Origin: Phycisphaerales bacterium
GTDB lineage: Bacteria; Planctomycetota; Phycisphaerae; Phycisphaerales; UBA1924
Direction of reading: 5' to 3'
DNA length: 26,870 bases
NCBI GenBank assembly: GCA_030680655.1
Contig: JAUXUZ010000561.1
Coordinates: 1-26,870, forward strand
Numbering within the stretch: the first letter of the stretch is position 1; the number at the start of each line of letters is the position of its first letter. This document shows positions 7,256 to 14,119 of the stretch, piece by piece. Below the pieces are notes generated by a model that did not search any database, had not been told where the DNA came from, and saw only the letters and a list, made by a program, of their open reading frames with translations. Made by a program: the position numbers and the translations under genes.

Positions 7256-7428
7256 CCACCCCTTCGATCTTCTTGGCCCGGCCACCCGCCGAGGGATCAG
7301 ATTCTGTGTGGCACGGGCAACCCAGCCGCTCGCCCTCCTTCCCCAGTTCCCCCCTTACTCCATTGCCACCCTTGGCGGCGCCACCCGAAGCAGTGGCCTT
7401 GGCCCGGCCCCCGGTGAGCACGCTTTCC

Positions 7429-7457
7429 TTGCGTGAGGGTGGTTCATCGGGTATGTT
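7429..7457 (+). promoter_or_regulatory. Sigma70-like promoter of the PEP-CTERM-like protein gene
   Basis: TTGCGT (7429-7434), 17-bp spacer, TATGTT (7452-7457). This promoter is followed by a leader of about 35 nt that carries GAGGAG before the ATG at 7500, unlike the leaderless genes nearby. Confidence 0.45.
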
Positions 7458-7499
7458 CTGGGCAGTTGCCCGCCGCATGGCGGGCCGAGGAGAGAGACC

Positions 7500-8273
7500 A
7501 TGACCGTGCCATTCTTCCGTTCGTTGTTGTGCGCTGGTGTTGCGGCGGTGGGCTTCGCCCCGGCGCTGCAGGCGCAGATCGCCGAGGCGGGCTTTCCTAC
7601 CAGCATCTTGACGGCGCACCTGCTGCACTTTGGGCCAAGCCTCAACCAGTACCAGCAGACTTGGGGGGTGATGCCGCAGTTCAACTTCGGCATGGGTGAT
7701 GCCGGCAACGGTGTGGCGGGCAACGTGCTGCACGGCTACACCGGCGGGCTGCTGACGAACATCACGATCAACGTCAACGAGCTGCGCAACACGCCCCCAG
7801 CGCACAACTACAACGACCCCTTCGGCCGCATCTACGGCCATGTGCTGCTGACGCCGGTGGTGAACACCGCCTACACCATCGGCGGGTCGGTCGACATGGT
7901 GCTGTCGGGCTTCGCCACCAGCAGCAGCAGCACGAGCGGCTCGGTCTGGCTGGAGCAAGTCAGCGGGCCGGTGCTCGCCACCTTCGGCGGCTCGCTCTCG
8001 CGCAACACCACCATCAGCACCGTCGGCAGCATCTACGACAGCGCAGCGCCGCTGAGCGGCTCGGCGACGGGGACGCTGCTGGCAGGCGTGACGTACCGCT
8101 TCGGCTGGGATGTGAGCGTGGGGAGCCTCTACAACGGTGACTCGTCGCTCTACGCCAACGTCTACACGGTGAGCGGCCAGCAGTCGATCTCGATCTCTTT
8201 CGCGCCCACTCCGGGCGCTGGAGCGGTGCTGGCGCTGGGCGGCCTTGCGGCGGGCCGCAGGCGGAGGCGGTAA
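7500..8273 (+). CDS. Secreted protein with PEP-CTERM-like C-terminal tail
   Basis: 257 residues. The Sec signal covers residues 1-25 (cleavage near ALQA). The middle is Gly/Ser/Thr/Asn-rich and probably beta-rich, with a run of serines at SSSSTSGS. The last 24 residues have three parts: PTPGA, a hydrophobic stretch GAVLALGGLAAG, and a terminal run of five or more arginines. This is the layout of PEP-CTERM sorting tails in a variant common in Phycisphaerae, where the tail is thought to be recognised by an exosortase-like enzyme after export. No exosortase is in the window. GAGGAG about 10 nt before the ATG sets the start. The body matches no family I recognise. Confidence 0.75.
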   Translation: MTVPFFRSLLCAGVAAVGFAPALQAQIAEAGFPTSILTAHLLHFGPSLNQYQQTWGVMPQFNFGMGDAGNGVAGNVLHGYTGGLLTNITINVNELRNTPPAHNYNDPFGRIYGHVLLTPVVNTAYTIGGSVDMVLSGFATSSSSTSGSVWLEQVSGPVLATFGGSLSRNTTISTVGSIYDSAAPLSGSATGTLLAGVTYRFGWDVSVGSLYNGDSSLYANVYTVSGQQSISISFAPTPGAGAVLALGGLAAGRRRRR

Positions 8274-8303
8274 GGGAGTCACGGCCGAGGGTTGCCAGTG
8301 TGC

Positions 8304-8329
8304 CACGACTCTCGCTTCGGAGCGTCGTG
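8304..8329. terminator. Imperfect hairpin between convergent genes
   Basis: CACGAC...GTCGTG (6 bp), one mismatch, then CTC...GAG around a GCTTCG loop. It lies 31 bp after the PEP-CTERM-like gene and 53 bp after the convergent zinc-ribbon gene. No T-run is present, so the assignment is weak. Confidence 0.3.
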
Positions 8330-8381
8330 TTCGGGCGTTCAGGGCGGCACGCACGGGAATCGGGCCGCGCCCCCTCGATAG

Positions 8382-9017
8382 TCAGGGCGCTCGGCCGCAT
8401 TCAGGGCACGGTGCACCCGTTGGAAGCCCGATCATCGAGTAGCCGCACCCGCGGCAGCGGTGACGCACTCGGAAAGCCCGCCGCGCGAGCGGGAGTTTCA
8501 GCCGGAGCCACACCACGGCGGCACACCAGGGGATCAGCACCGCGGGCACGGCCCACCACAACGGCAGACGCGAGCGCCACAGGTTGTTGCGCCGGTCGAA
8601 CATCTCGGCTTGCGGCGCAATCGAGGGCGCGGCGTTGATGGCAAGACCGTCTGGGTAGTAGCCCGGCATCGACTGACGACTCGTTGCGGACGCCCACGAG
8701 AGTTGCGAGAGCGTGCGCCCGCAGAGTCCGTCTGCCGGTGTCGGGTTCCAGAGGATCTGCTTACCATCCCCGGCCGTCGCTGAGCGGCGGAGGCAATAGA
8801 CAATGTCGTAGCCCGACCGGTAGTACACCACCGTCCCGCGGGTGAAGACGGCTGCCTCGTGCCCGCGTGCCCAGATCAATTCGTACCCACTCAGCCAACT
8901 CGCCAGAACCACCGCGACGATCACAGCGGCGAGGTTGACCGACCACCGCCGCAGCCGTCGAAGGCGCGGCCGACGCGAGATGGGCTTGGGTCTGTCCAGG
9001 CGACGGAAGAGGCGCAC
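8382..9017 (-). CDS. Two-span membrane protein with C-terminal zinc ribbon
   Basis: 211 residues from the GTG at 9017. A basic N-terminus leads to membrane segment 1 (VNLAAVIVAVVLASWLSG), an outer domain of about 100 residues, then segment 2 (LWWAVPAVLIPWCAAVVW). The cytoplasmic tail carries CRGCGYSMIGLP...CPECGR, a four-Cys zinc ribbon found at the ends of many planctomycete membrane proteins. I prefer GTG 9017 because TAGACT (9023-9028) lies 5 nt upstream; GTG 9032 and TTG 9119 are also in frame. The role is unknown. It is the last gene of the leftward run of small genes, but the preceding gap lacks the repeat found between the others. Confidence 0.6.
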   Translation of the reverse strand: MRLFRRLDRPKPISRRPRLRRLRRWSVNLAAVIVAVVLASWLSGYELIWARGHEAAVFTRGTVVYYRSGYDIVYCLRRSATAGDGKQILWNPTPADGLCGRTLSQLSWASATSRQSMPGYYPDGLAINAAPSIAPQAEMFDRRNNLWRSRLPLWWAVPAVLIPWCAAVVWLRLKLPLARRAFRVRHRCRGCGYSMIGLPTGAPCPECGRAP

Positions 9018-9127
9018 GGCCGAGTCTACCACATGGCACGTGCCGGGTGCCGCGCACGGGTGGAATGGAGCACAGGTTTCTTGTTGTGGTCCTTCCGTGC
9101 GAAGCTGCCGACGGCACAACGCGGTGT

Positions 9128-9592
9128 TTACGGCATTCGCTCGGCAAAGCGGTCCATCGCTGCGGTGATGCCGCCGTTCTCGGAGTCAAAGAGTTCGTAG
9201 AGCCGATTGTCAACCGCCACTAGCACCCCGTGGGTGAACGCTGCACGATGTGCAAGGCGTTGCGACTGATCTCGCGGGTAAGGGTGGGGCAAGCGGGCCA
9301 TCGCCGCTGAGACCTCGGCGGCGGATTCGGGCATACCGATCGCCGCCAATCCCTCGACCGCTTCCGGCGCTACGACCCCTGTCGAGTTGTCGAAGAACTG
9401 AATCAGCCCGCCGTTGTCGACCTCAGCCGCCAGCCAGTGCACGGCGAGCAGCAGCCCTGTGTTCCGGGGATGACGCGCGAGCCCCGTGAGCCACTCCTCC
9501 GGCGCAGCGTAAATTGACGCGTCATCGAAGGCCTGCTGAACCTGCGGCCAGTACCCGGCATCGCTCGCCATTGGCAAGGATAAGGCGTGCAT
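9128..9592 (-). CDS. DUF4375 (DMP19-like) protein
   Basis: 154 residues, acidic. The core EVDNGGLIQFFDNSTG, then AVEGLAAIGMPESA, matches the DUF4375/DMP19 pattern (xNGGxxQYFxNSxG). The founding member is a DNA-mimic protein from Neisseria, and relatives are also seen among immunity-type genes in toxin loci; neither role is shown here. A copy of the intergenic repeat lies just upstream of the start. The ATG at 9592 or the ATG eight codons later could be used. It is soluble, with no signal peptide. Confidence 0.7.
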   Translation of the reverse strand: MHALSLPMASDAGYWPQVQQAFDDASIYAAPEEWLTGLARHPRNTGLLLAVHWLAAEVDNGGLIQFFDNSTGVVAPEAVEGLAAIGMPESAAEVSAAMARLPHPYPRDQSQRLAHRAAFTHGVLVAVDNRLYELFDSENGGITAAMDRFAERMP

Positions 9593-9608
9593 GAGACTTC
9601 ATTCTGCG

Positions 9609-9647
9609 CCCTGCGCTGCCTCACGAGGGGGCTCACGTGCTCGCTGC
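9609..9647 (-). repeat. Intergenic repeat, diverged copy 3
   Basis: A diverged copy of the element at 10358 and 10762. On the minus strand it shares GTGAGCCCCC and CGTGAGGCAGC, then runs directly into the start region of the DUF4375 gene. It begins about 20 nt after the stop of the preceding gene. Confidence 0.6.
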
Positions 9648-9668
9648 TACTCGCCGGACATCGATGAC

Positions 9669-10265
9669 TTACGACTTTGGCTCAATGCTCGTCAGGGCAT
9701 CGGCGGCGAGCCGCGCTCGTTCCTTGACCCACTCGTAGCTCTGGTCGGAGTGTTGCTCGACAACGGCTCGCAAGTGCATCGCCGCGTTTTCCTTATGCCC
9801 GACGGTGAGATGGCAGAATCCCATGTGAAAGCACCGCCAGCCCGGGTCGTTCCCAAAGAGCTGTGCATCCGAGTACGTCCCCTTGGAAGCCGACTCGAGC
9901 ACCGCGTGGATCGAAGCGTGCGACTGAAAGAACTCGGCCGCGGGGCCGAGGAACACACGCAGCACCCAGGCGTAGTCCGCTTCGCAGTCGATCGGGCACC
10001 ACGGGTCCGCGCACGACGAAAGGGCGTTGATACGGAAACAGCAGTCCATGGCCGATGTATCGATCCGTGGGCTGTTGGTGTAACGGAGGTAAAAGTTGAC
10101 GGTGAACCGCCCCTTCCGGCCGCCCGTCCCATTGACAAACTCAACGCCGTGACACAGACCCTGAAGCGGCCGCTCGAAGACCAGTGGCGTTACCTGAGCA
10201 AAGCCGTGCTCGGAAAAGGTGGGCGCGATGAGCCGCGCGACTTGTTCCTTCAGCTTCACCGTCAA
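9669..10265 (-). CDS. Hypothetical protein, possibly DUF4304-like
   Basis: 198 residues from TTG 10265, or 196 from GTG 10259, which has TACGAT 5 nt upstream. The N-terminal third (LIAPTFSEHGFAQVTPLVFE, then GRFTVNFYLRY) has the look of the DUF4304 fold: a helix, a strand pair, and a conserved VNFYxxY strand. The rest is helical and contains several Cys (for example MDCCFRINALSSCADPWC). No signal peptide or membrane segment. It sits in the same-strand small-gene run with an intergenic repeat on each side. Function unknown; the family call is tentative. Confidence 0.6.
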   Translation of the reverse strand: MTVKLKEQVARLIAPTFSEHGFAQVTPLVFERPLQGLCHGVEFVNGTGGRKGRFTVNFYLRYTNSPRIDTSAMDCCFRINALSSCADPWCPIDCEADYAWVLRVFLGPAAEFFQSHASIHAVLESASKGTYSDAQLFGNDPGWRCFHMGFCHLTVGHKENAAMHLRAVVEQHSDQSYEWVKERARLAADALTSIEPKS

Positions 10266-10357
10266 TCGTAGCTACCGCGGGCGTGGCATCGATGCCTGGC
10301 CCGCAGCGTGCAATCAGCCAGCCGGGTCGGAAAGGTCGGTGCGCCTTGCTCCTTGTT

Positions 10358-10396
10358 ACGTGGGGGCTCACTTGCTCCCTGCCACCCTCACCCGTC
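10358..10396 (-). repeat. Intergenic repeat, copy 2 (39 bp)
   Basis: 39 bp identical to 10762-10800. It abuts the DUF2185 gene: the TGA stop (10395-10397) overlaps the repeat end, so the element begins as the gene ends. It is followed by about 90 bp without other features before the next start. Confidence 0.85.
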
Positions 10397-10739
10397 ATTC
10401 CTTCTCATCCGGGACAAGACGCCCGCTCTTTTCGCCTCTCACAAAGGCGCTGCCCGCGGGTGAATTGAGGAGCGGGATGATGGCAGGGTCGTAATTCGCG
10501 ATGGTGTTGCAGTCGTACATCGCGAGGTTGTCGGGGTTGTCCAGGTACTCCTGCGTCTCGTCGCCGGCCAGAAACCGCCAGCCGCTGTCCGTGTCGTTGT
10601 CCGGCGCATCGCGGTACGCGTAGCCGACCCTCGCACCGCCCACCGTGATGCGGTCAGACGCGTAACACGCGCCGCGTCCAGTCGCCAGCGGCCTGATCTG
10701 TTCGGCGGTCCTCAGAAAGTTCTTTCGCGGCTGTGTCAT
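10395..10739 (-). CDS. DUF2185 / Imm33-like protein
   Basis: 114 residues. The pattern CYASDRITVGGARVGYAYR, DSGWRFLAGDE, then YDCNTIANYDPAIIPLL is diagnostic of the DUF2185 family, also catalogued as immunity protein Imm33. Family members occur as predicted immunity proteins beside polymorphic toxins and in arrays of mixed immunity genes. No toxin is visible here. AGGA lies upstream of the ATG at 10739. The gene is bracketed by two copies of a repeat with an identical 39-bp core, so gene plus repeat forms a unit. The C-terminus (RGEKSGRLVPDEKE) runs straight into the repeat. Confidence 0.82.
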   Translation of the reverse strand: MTQPRKNFLRTAEQIRPLATGRGACYASDRITVGGARVGYAYRDAPDNDTDSGWRFLAGDETQEYLDNPDNLAMYDCNTIANYDPAIIPLLNSPAGSAFVRGEKSGRLVPDEKE

Positions 10740-10761
10740 GATTGATGTCCTGTGCTGCCTC

Positions 10762-10813
10762 ACGTGGGGGCTCACTTGCTCCCTGCCACCCTCACCCGTC
10801 CACGCCCCCACGT
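10762..10813 (-). repeat. Intergenic repeat, copy 1, with 10-bp inverted arms
   Basis: 10762-10800 is identical to copy 2. This copy extends to 10813, giving perfect 10-bp inverted arms (ACGTGGGGGC at 10762-10771 and GCCCCCACGT at 10804-10813) around a 32-bp centre that could fold into a long hairpin. It lies between the frameshifted gene and the DUF2185 gene. I searched it for the GTTRRRY/RYYYAAC ends of integron attC sites and did not find them. Confidence 0.85.
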
Positions 10814-10861
10814 TATGAAGGAAACTGCCTTCACGCTTTCTCGTATGGCCCACGCACAAAG

Positions 10862-11496
10862 TCAAGTGCCCTGCAGGTCGAGCACCTCGAAGTCCACGGG
10901 TTTGTCCACCGTCCAGCGCTCCTGTGAATGCGGTCCGGTCATGAAGCTGCGGATGGTGAACTCCGCGGGCCAGCCGCGAAGCGGAAGGCGGAGCACGCAC
11001 CGGAGCGGGAACAGCGCCGCCGGCGTCGTTCCCATCGCGCCAAGCACGGCGAGGCCTGCGCCACCGCTTCGTCGTATCGAGACAGGCCGAACCGCGGCAC
11101 TTCACGCGTCAACCGCGGCAGCGCCAGGCGAACAACCGACGACGCTTTCGATTCAACAGTGAGCGAATACCGGTCGAACACCGGGTCGTCCGCGTATCGA
11201 CCGATTGGCTGAGGGAGCACGATGCAGGGACCGGCGGACCACGGGTCGCAGTAGAGCCGATTTCCTCTCACTACTCCCGCCAACGAGTTCAGTCGCGGGT
11301 CGGCCGGCCACAGGTCAACAGCCCATCGTGAACCGGGGTTGTGTTGCCACGATCGGTTCGCAACAATTTCTGGGGATGCAGGGGAGATGCTCCGCGTGAG
11401 TGCGCGGCCATCATGATCGGGGTCGTACCAGCAGGGAGACAGCGCGAGGTCGGCCGGTGTGAGCTGATCGTGCGGTTTGCTCACGCCCTCCGTCAT
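10862..11496 (-). pseudogene. Frameshifted hypothetical gene
   Basis: The first part reads well from the ATG at 11496 (LTPADLALSPCWYDPDHDG, later LYCDPWSAGPCIVLPQPIG and VPRFGLSRYDEAVAQASPCL), then turns into Arg/Ser-rich nonsense. In another frame, from about 11045 to 10862, sensible protein resumes (AALFPLRCVLRLPLRGWP, then MTGPHSQERWTVDKP, ending VDFEVLDLQGT). The joined length (635 nt) is one base short of a multiple of three, consistent with one lost base near 11040-11060. The original product would be about 210 residues, soluble, of unknown family. The start has GGAGGAAGG just before the ATG. The break may be real decay or a sequencing error. Confidence 0.6.
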
Positions 11497-11500
11497 GCCT

Positions 11501-11527
11501 TCCTCCGTGCCCTCCGTGAACTCCGTG
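11501..11527 (-). repeat. Three tandem 9-bp CACGGAGNN units
   Basis: On the minus strand the units read CACGGAGTT, CACGGAGGG, CACGGAGGA, between nuoF and the start of the frameshifted gene. The last unit supplies that gene's Shine-Dalgarno sequence. Similar ACGGAG repeats are scattered in many bacterial genomes. Confidence 0.7.
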
Positions 11528-11538
11528 GTGAACTGCCT

Positions 11539-12996
11539 TTACTTCGCCCCAGCCCCCACAGCAATCCCCACCTGCACGTAGCTGCGCTTCACCCGCGACT
11601 CGAACTCCGCCGGGTACTTGTTCATGATCGTGCGGATCGCCCAGTTGTTGCCATCCGCCAACCCGCAGATCGTCGTGCCGGGCATCGCGCCCATGCTGGT
11701 GGCGATCTCCAGCGCAAGATCAAGGTCCTTGCTCTTGGCATCCCCGCGTTCGATCTTGGTCATGAGCTGGTAGAGCCATCCTGACCCCTCGCGGCACGGG
11801 GTGCACTGGCCACAAGACTCGTGCTTGTAGAAGCGGGCGATGTTGCGGGCGACGGCGACCATGTCGGTGTCTTCGTCGAACACCGTCGGGCACGCGGTGC
11901 CCAGGCCGAGCACGTTGTACTTGCGGCCGATGTCAAAGTCCATCTCCGCATCCATCTGGTCGGGTCCGAGCACGCCCATGGAGATGCCGCCGGCGATGGC
12001 GCCCTTGAACTTCTTGCCGCCGCGCATGCCCGCGCAGTAGTCGGGGCTCTCGATCAGCGTGCGGAGCGGGATGCCCAGGTCGCACTCGAAGCAGCCGGGT
12101 CGGTTGACGTGCCCGCTGACGCCCATCAGCTTGGTGCCCCACGAGCCGGGTGCGCCCGCGAACGTGGAGTTGGTCCCCTGCTTGCTGAACCACTCCCAGC
12201 CGTTCTCCATGATGCTCGGCACGTGGGCGAGCGTCTCGACGTTGTTGATGATCGTGGGCCGACCGAAGAGGCCCTTGATGGCGGGGAAGGGCGGCTTGTT
12301 GCGCGGCCAGCCGCGCTTGCCCTCGATCGACTCGAGGAGCGCCGTCTCTTCGCCGCAGATGTACGCGCCAGCGCCGCGGTGGAGGTGAAGATCGATGCCC
12401 CACGGTTGGTCGCGGTTCTTGGTTTTGACGCCGCCGAGGATGCCGTTCTTGCCGAGGATGCCCTTGGCGTAGCACTCCTGGATCGCCTTCTCGAAGACCT
12501 TGGCCTGGTGGTGATACTCGCCGCGGATGTAGAAGAACGCGGTCTGCACGCGGCATGCGTAGCAGGCGATCATGATCCCTTCGATCACCAGGTGCGGGTC
12601 AAAGTCAATCAGGAGCCGGTCCTTGAAGGAGGCGGGCTCGGACTCGTCGGCGTTGATGGCCAGGTAGCGCTGGCCGCCGTCGCCGTTGGCGTCGGGCTTG
12701 GGGAGGAACGACCACTTGAGCCCAGCGGGGAAGCCAGCGCCGCCGCGGCCGCGGAGGTTGGCCTTCTTGACGTGGTCCACGACCTCATCGGGCGTCATCG
12801 TGCTGACCGTGCGACGCAGCGCCTCGTACCCGGCGAGTGTGCCAGCGCGGGTGCCGAGCCCGGACTCGGCGGGGGTCTTGGTGTAGTCGTCAAGCCACCA
12901 GGTGCGGCGGGTCTTGGGGTCGGCAAACGGCCAGCAGGGGATGCGGCGCGCGAGGATCGGGTAGTCTGTGGTGCGGGTCCAGGTAGTTGGGGGCAT
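11539..12996 (-). CDS. nuoF: NADH-quinone oxidoreductase subunit F
   Basis: 485 residues. It carries the FMN/NADH site of complex I: GRGGAGFPAGLKW (83-95), NADESEP (116-122) and GAGAYICGEETAL (208-220). The 4Fe-4S cluster N3 ligands are in ESCGQCTPCREG (C395, C398, C401) plus C444. The subunit accepts electrons from NADH and passes them to the iron-sulfur chain of the membrane-bound complex. The C-terminal 40 residues extend somewhat beyond the last ligand. The ATG at 12996 gives an N-terminus of normal length; the frame stays open to 13173 but that part is low-complexity. No other nuo gene adjoins it: it is followed by the small-gene array, so it lies outside a standard nuo operon, or at the end of one that has been broken up. 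Confidence 0.95.
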   Translation of the reverse strand: MPPTTWTRTTDYPILARRIPCWPFADPKTRRTWWLDDYTKTPAESGLGTRAGTLAGYEALRRTVSTMTPDEVVDHVKKANLRGRGGAGFPAGLKWSFLPKPDANGDGGQRYLAINADESEPASFKDRLLIDFDPHLVIEGIMIACYACRVQTAFFYIRGEYHHQAKVFEKAIQECYAKGILGKNGILGGVKTKNRDQPWGIDLHLHRGAGAYICGEETALLESIEGKRGWPRNKPPFPAIKGLFGRPTIINNVETLAHVPSIMENGWEWFSKQGTNSTFAGAPGSWGTKLMGVSGHVNRPGCFECDLGIPLRTLIESPDYCAGMRGGKKFKGAIAGGISMGVLGPDQMDAEMDFDIGRKYNVLGLGTACPTVFDEDTDMVAVARNIARFYKHESCGQCTPCREGSGWLYQLMTKIERGDAKSKDLDLALEIATSMGAMPGTTICGLADGNNWAIRTIMNKYPAEFESRVKRSYVQVGIAVGAGAK

Positions 12997-13119
12997 GCGG
13001 CCCGATGGTAGTAGGGGGATAGCGGGCCCGGTCTGCGCAACCCTGCCCGCTCCCAGCGGGAGGGTCGGACGAGGCTCGGCGAGTCCGGGGAGGGTGTGCG
13101 GCTTCACGGGATGGGGTGC

Positions 13120-13208
13120 CACAGACTCCCGCCGCTCTGGGCAGGAGTCTGTGCAGGGGCGCGTACGGAGCAAGGCACGCAGACTCCTCGCAGAGCCGAG
13201 GAGTCTGC
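13120..13208. repeat. Two related hairpins sharing an AGACTCC arm
   Basis: Hairpin 1: CACAGACTCC (13120-13129) with GGAGTCTGTG (13144-13153), plus an inner GCC/GGC. Hairpin 2: GCAGACTCCTCG (13179-13190), loop CAGAGC, CGAGGAGTCTGC (13197-13208), 12 bp perfect. They lie after the 3' end of the kinase gene and before nuoF, in a 258-bp gap (12997-13254). They lack T-runs. They look like two diverged copies of one repeat, possibly also acting as a transcription barrier. Confidence 0.6.
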
Positions 13209-13254
13209 GGCACCCGGGATCGGAGCTGCAGCCCCTCGGGCTCGGCCCGCGCGA

Positions 13255-14076
13255 TCACGCCAAGGGGTTGACCTTTGGTGTGGGGTCGCCGTGGGCCTTG
13301 ACAAACGCCTCGACCGCACGCCAGAGCGAATCGCGGGCCGGCCGCCACGATGCGCGCGGGGCGTTGCCTGAGGCGACCGCGTACGAGCGCAGCGCCCGCA
13401 TCATGAGCGCTCGCCGCGGTTGGCAGCGGCAGCCGAGCGGCTCGATCACCAGCGCGGCGAGCATGTCGACCGACTTGCCGCCCCCCTTGGGCATCGGGCG
13501 GATCGCGACGCAGTCGATGATGCCGATGTCGGGGCGCTGCGGGTTGGTGAGGTTGACGATCAAGTTCGAGGGCTTGCCGTCGCGGTTGTAGAGGCGCGCC
13601 TTGATGAGCTCCACGATCATGCAGGCCGCGGCCTCGGCGAGGCGGTGCTGCGTCTGCACCGGCAGGTCGTTGTCGGCCAGGTGCTGCAGGAGCGTCTTGC
13701 CGGGCAGGCGGTCCATGATGAGCCACTCGAGCGCGGCGCCGTCATCGCTCTTTGACCGCGCGATCGCGTAGCACGCCGCCGTGCGCACGCCCGCCTTTGT
13801 CAGCCGGCTTGCACCCTCCCAGTGACGCCACGCGCGGCTCCACTTGAAGGCCGATTTCAAGCGCGCGCCGAGTGTTCGCAGCTCCCAGCGTTTGATCACC
13901 AGGCCGGCCGCGCCGTTCTCTCCCGGCAGCGCGAACACGCTCACAGTGCCGTCGGTCTTGAGCGTCTGCACCTGCCCTGCCGCGCCTTCTTCGCACCGCT
14001 GGATCACCCGGCGCCAGTGCGACTCGACGCCGCCGCAGCGGGTGAACGTGATTGTGCCATGGGGTGAGGTGCTCAA
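13255..14076 (-). CDS. Lipopolysaccharide kinase-like protein (Kdo/InaA family)
   Basis: 273 residues from TTG 14076. Kinase-fold landmarks: a strand with the ATP lysine (GLVIKRWE, K62), the catalytic loop LYNRDGKPSNLIVN (D166, N171), and the metal site IGIIDCVAIRP (D178). This fits the small kinases that phosphorylate the Kdo/heptose part of lipid A-core. The loop has Asn where HRD kinases have His, and IDC in place of DFG, the latter being usual in this family. The start is placed at TTG because TATATT (14084-14089) lies 7 nt upstream; an ATG at 14121 would overlap the neighbouring start. It is divergent from a WaaE-like glycosyltransferase, which supports a role in lipopolysaccharide core assembly on the cytoplasmic side of the inner membrane. 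Confidence 0.7.
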   Translation of the reverse strand: MSTSPHGTITFTRCGGVESHWRRVIQRCEEGAAGQVQTLKTDGTVSVFALPGENGAAGLVIKRWELRTLGARLKSAFKWSRAWRHWEGASRLTKAGVRTAACYAIARSKSDDGAALEWLIMDRLPGKTLLQHLADNDLPVQTQHRLAEAAACMIVELIKARLYNRDGKPSNLIVNLTNPQRPDIGIIDCVAIRPMPKGGGKSVDMLAALVIEPLGCRCQPRRALMMRALRSYAVASGNAPRASWRPARDSLWRAVEAFVKAHGDPTPKVNPLA

Positions 14077-14083
14077 CGGTGGC

Positions 14084-14113
14084 AATATACTCGCCCCGGG
14101 GCGGCGGTATCCT
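14084..14113. promoter_or_regulatory. Divergent -10 elements for the kinase and glycosyltransferase genes
   Basis: TATATT on the minus strand (14084-14089) lies 7 nt before the kinase TTG (14076). TATCCT on the plus strand (14108-14113) lies 6 nt before the glycosyltransferase ATG (14120). No convincing -35 is seen for either. The two starts are only 43 bp apart, so the promoters are probably co-regulated. Confidence 0.4.
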
Positions 14114-14119
14114 CCCGGC

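Noticed and set aside
9593..10861. Integron attC sites between the small genes
   Set aside because: The repeats lack GTTRRRY and RYYYAAC ends in the right order, and no integrase is in the window; only the array layout resembles an integron.
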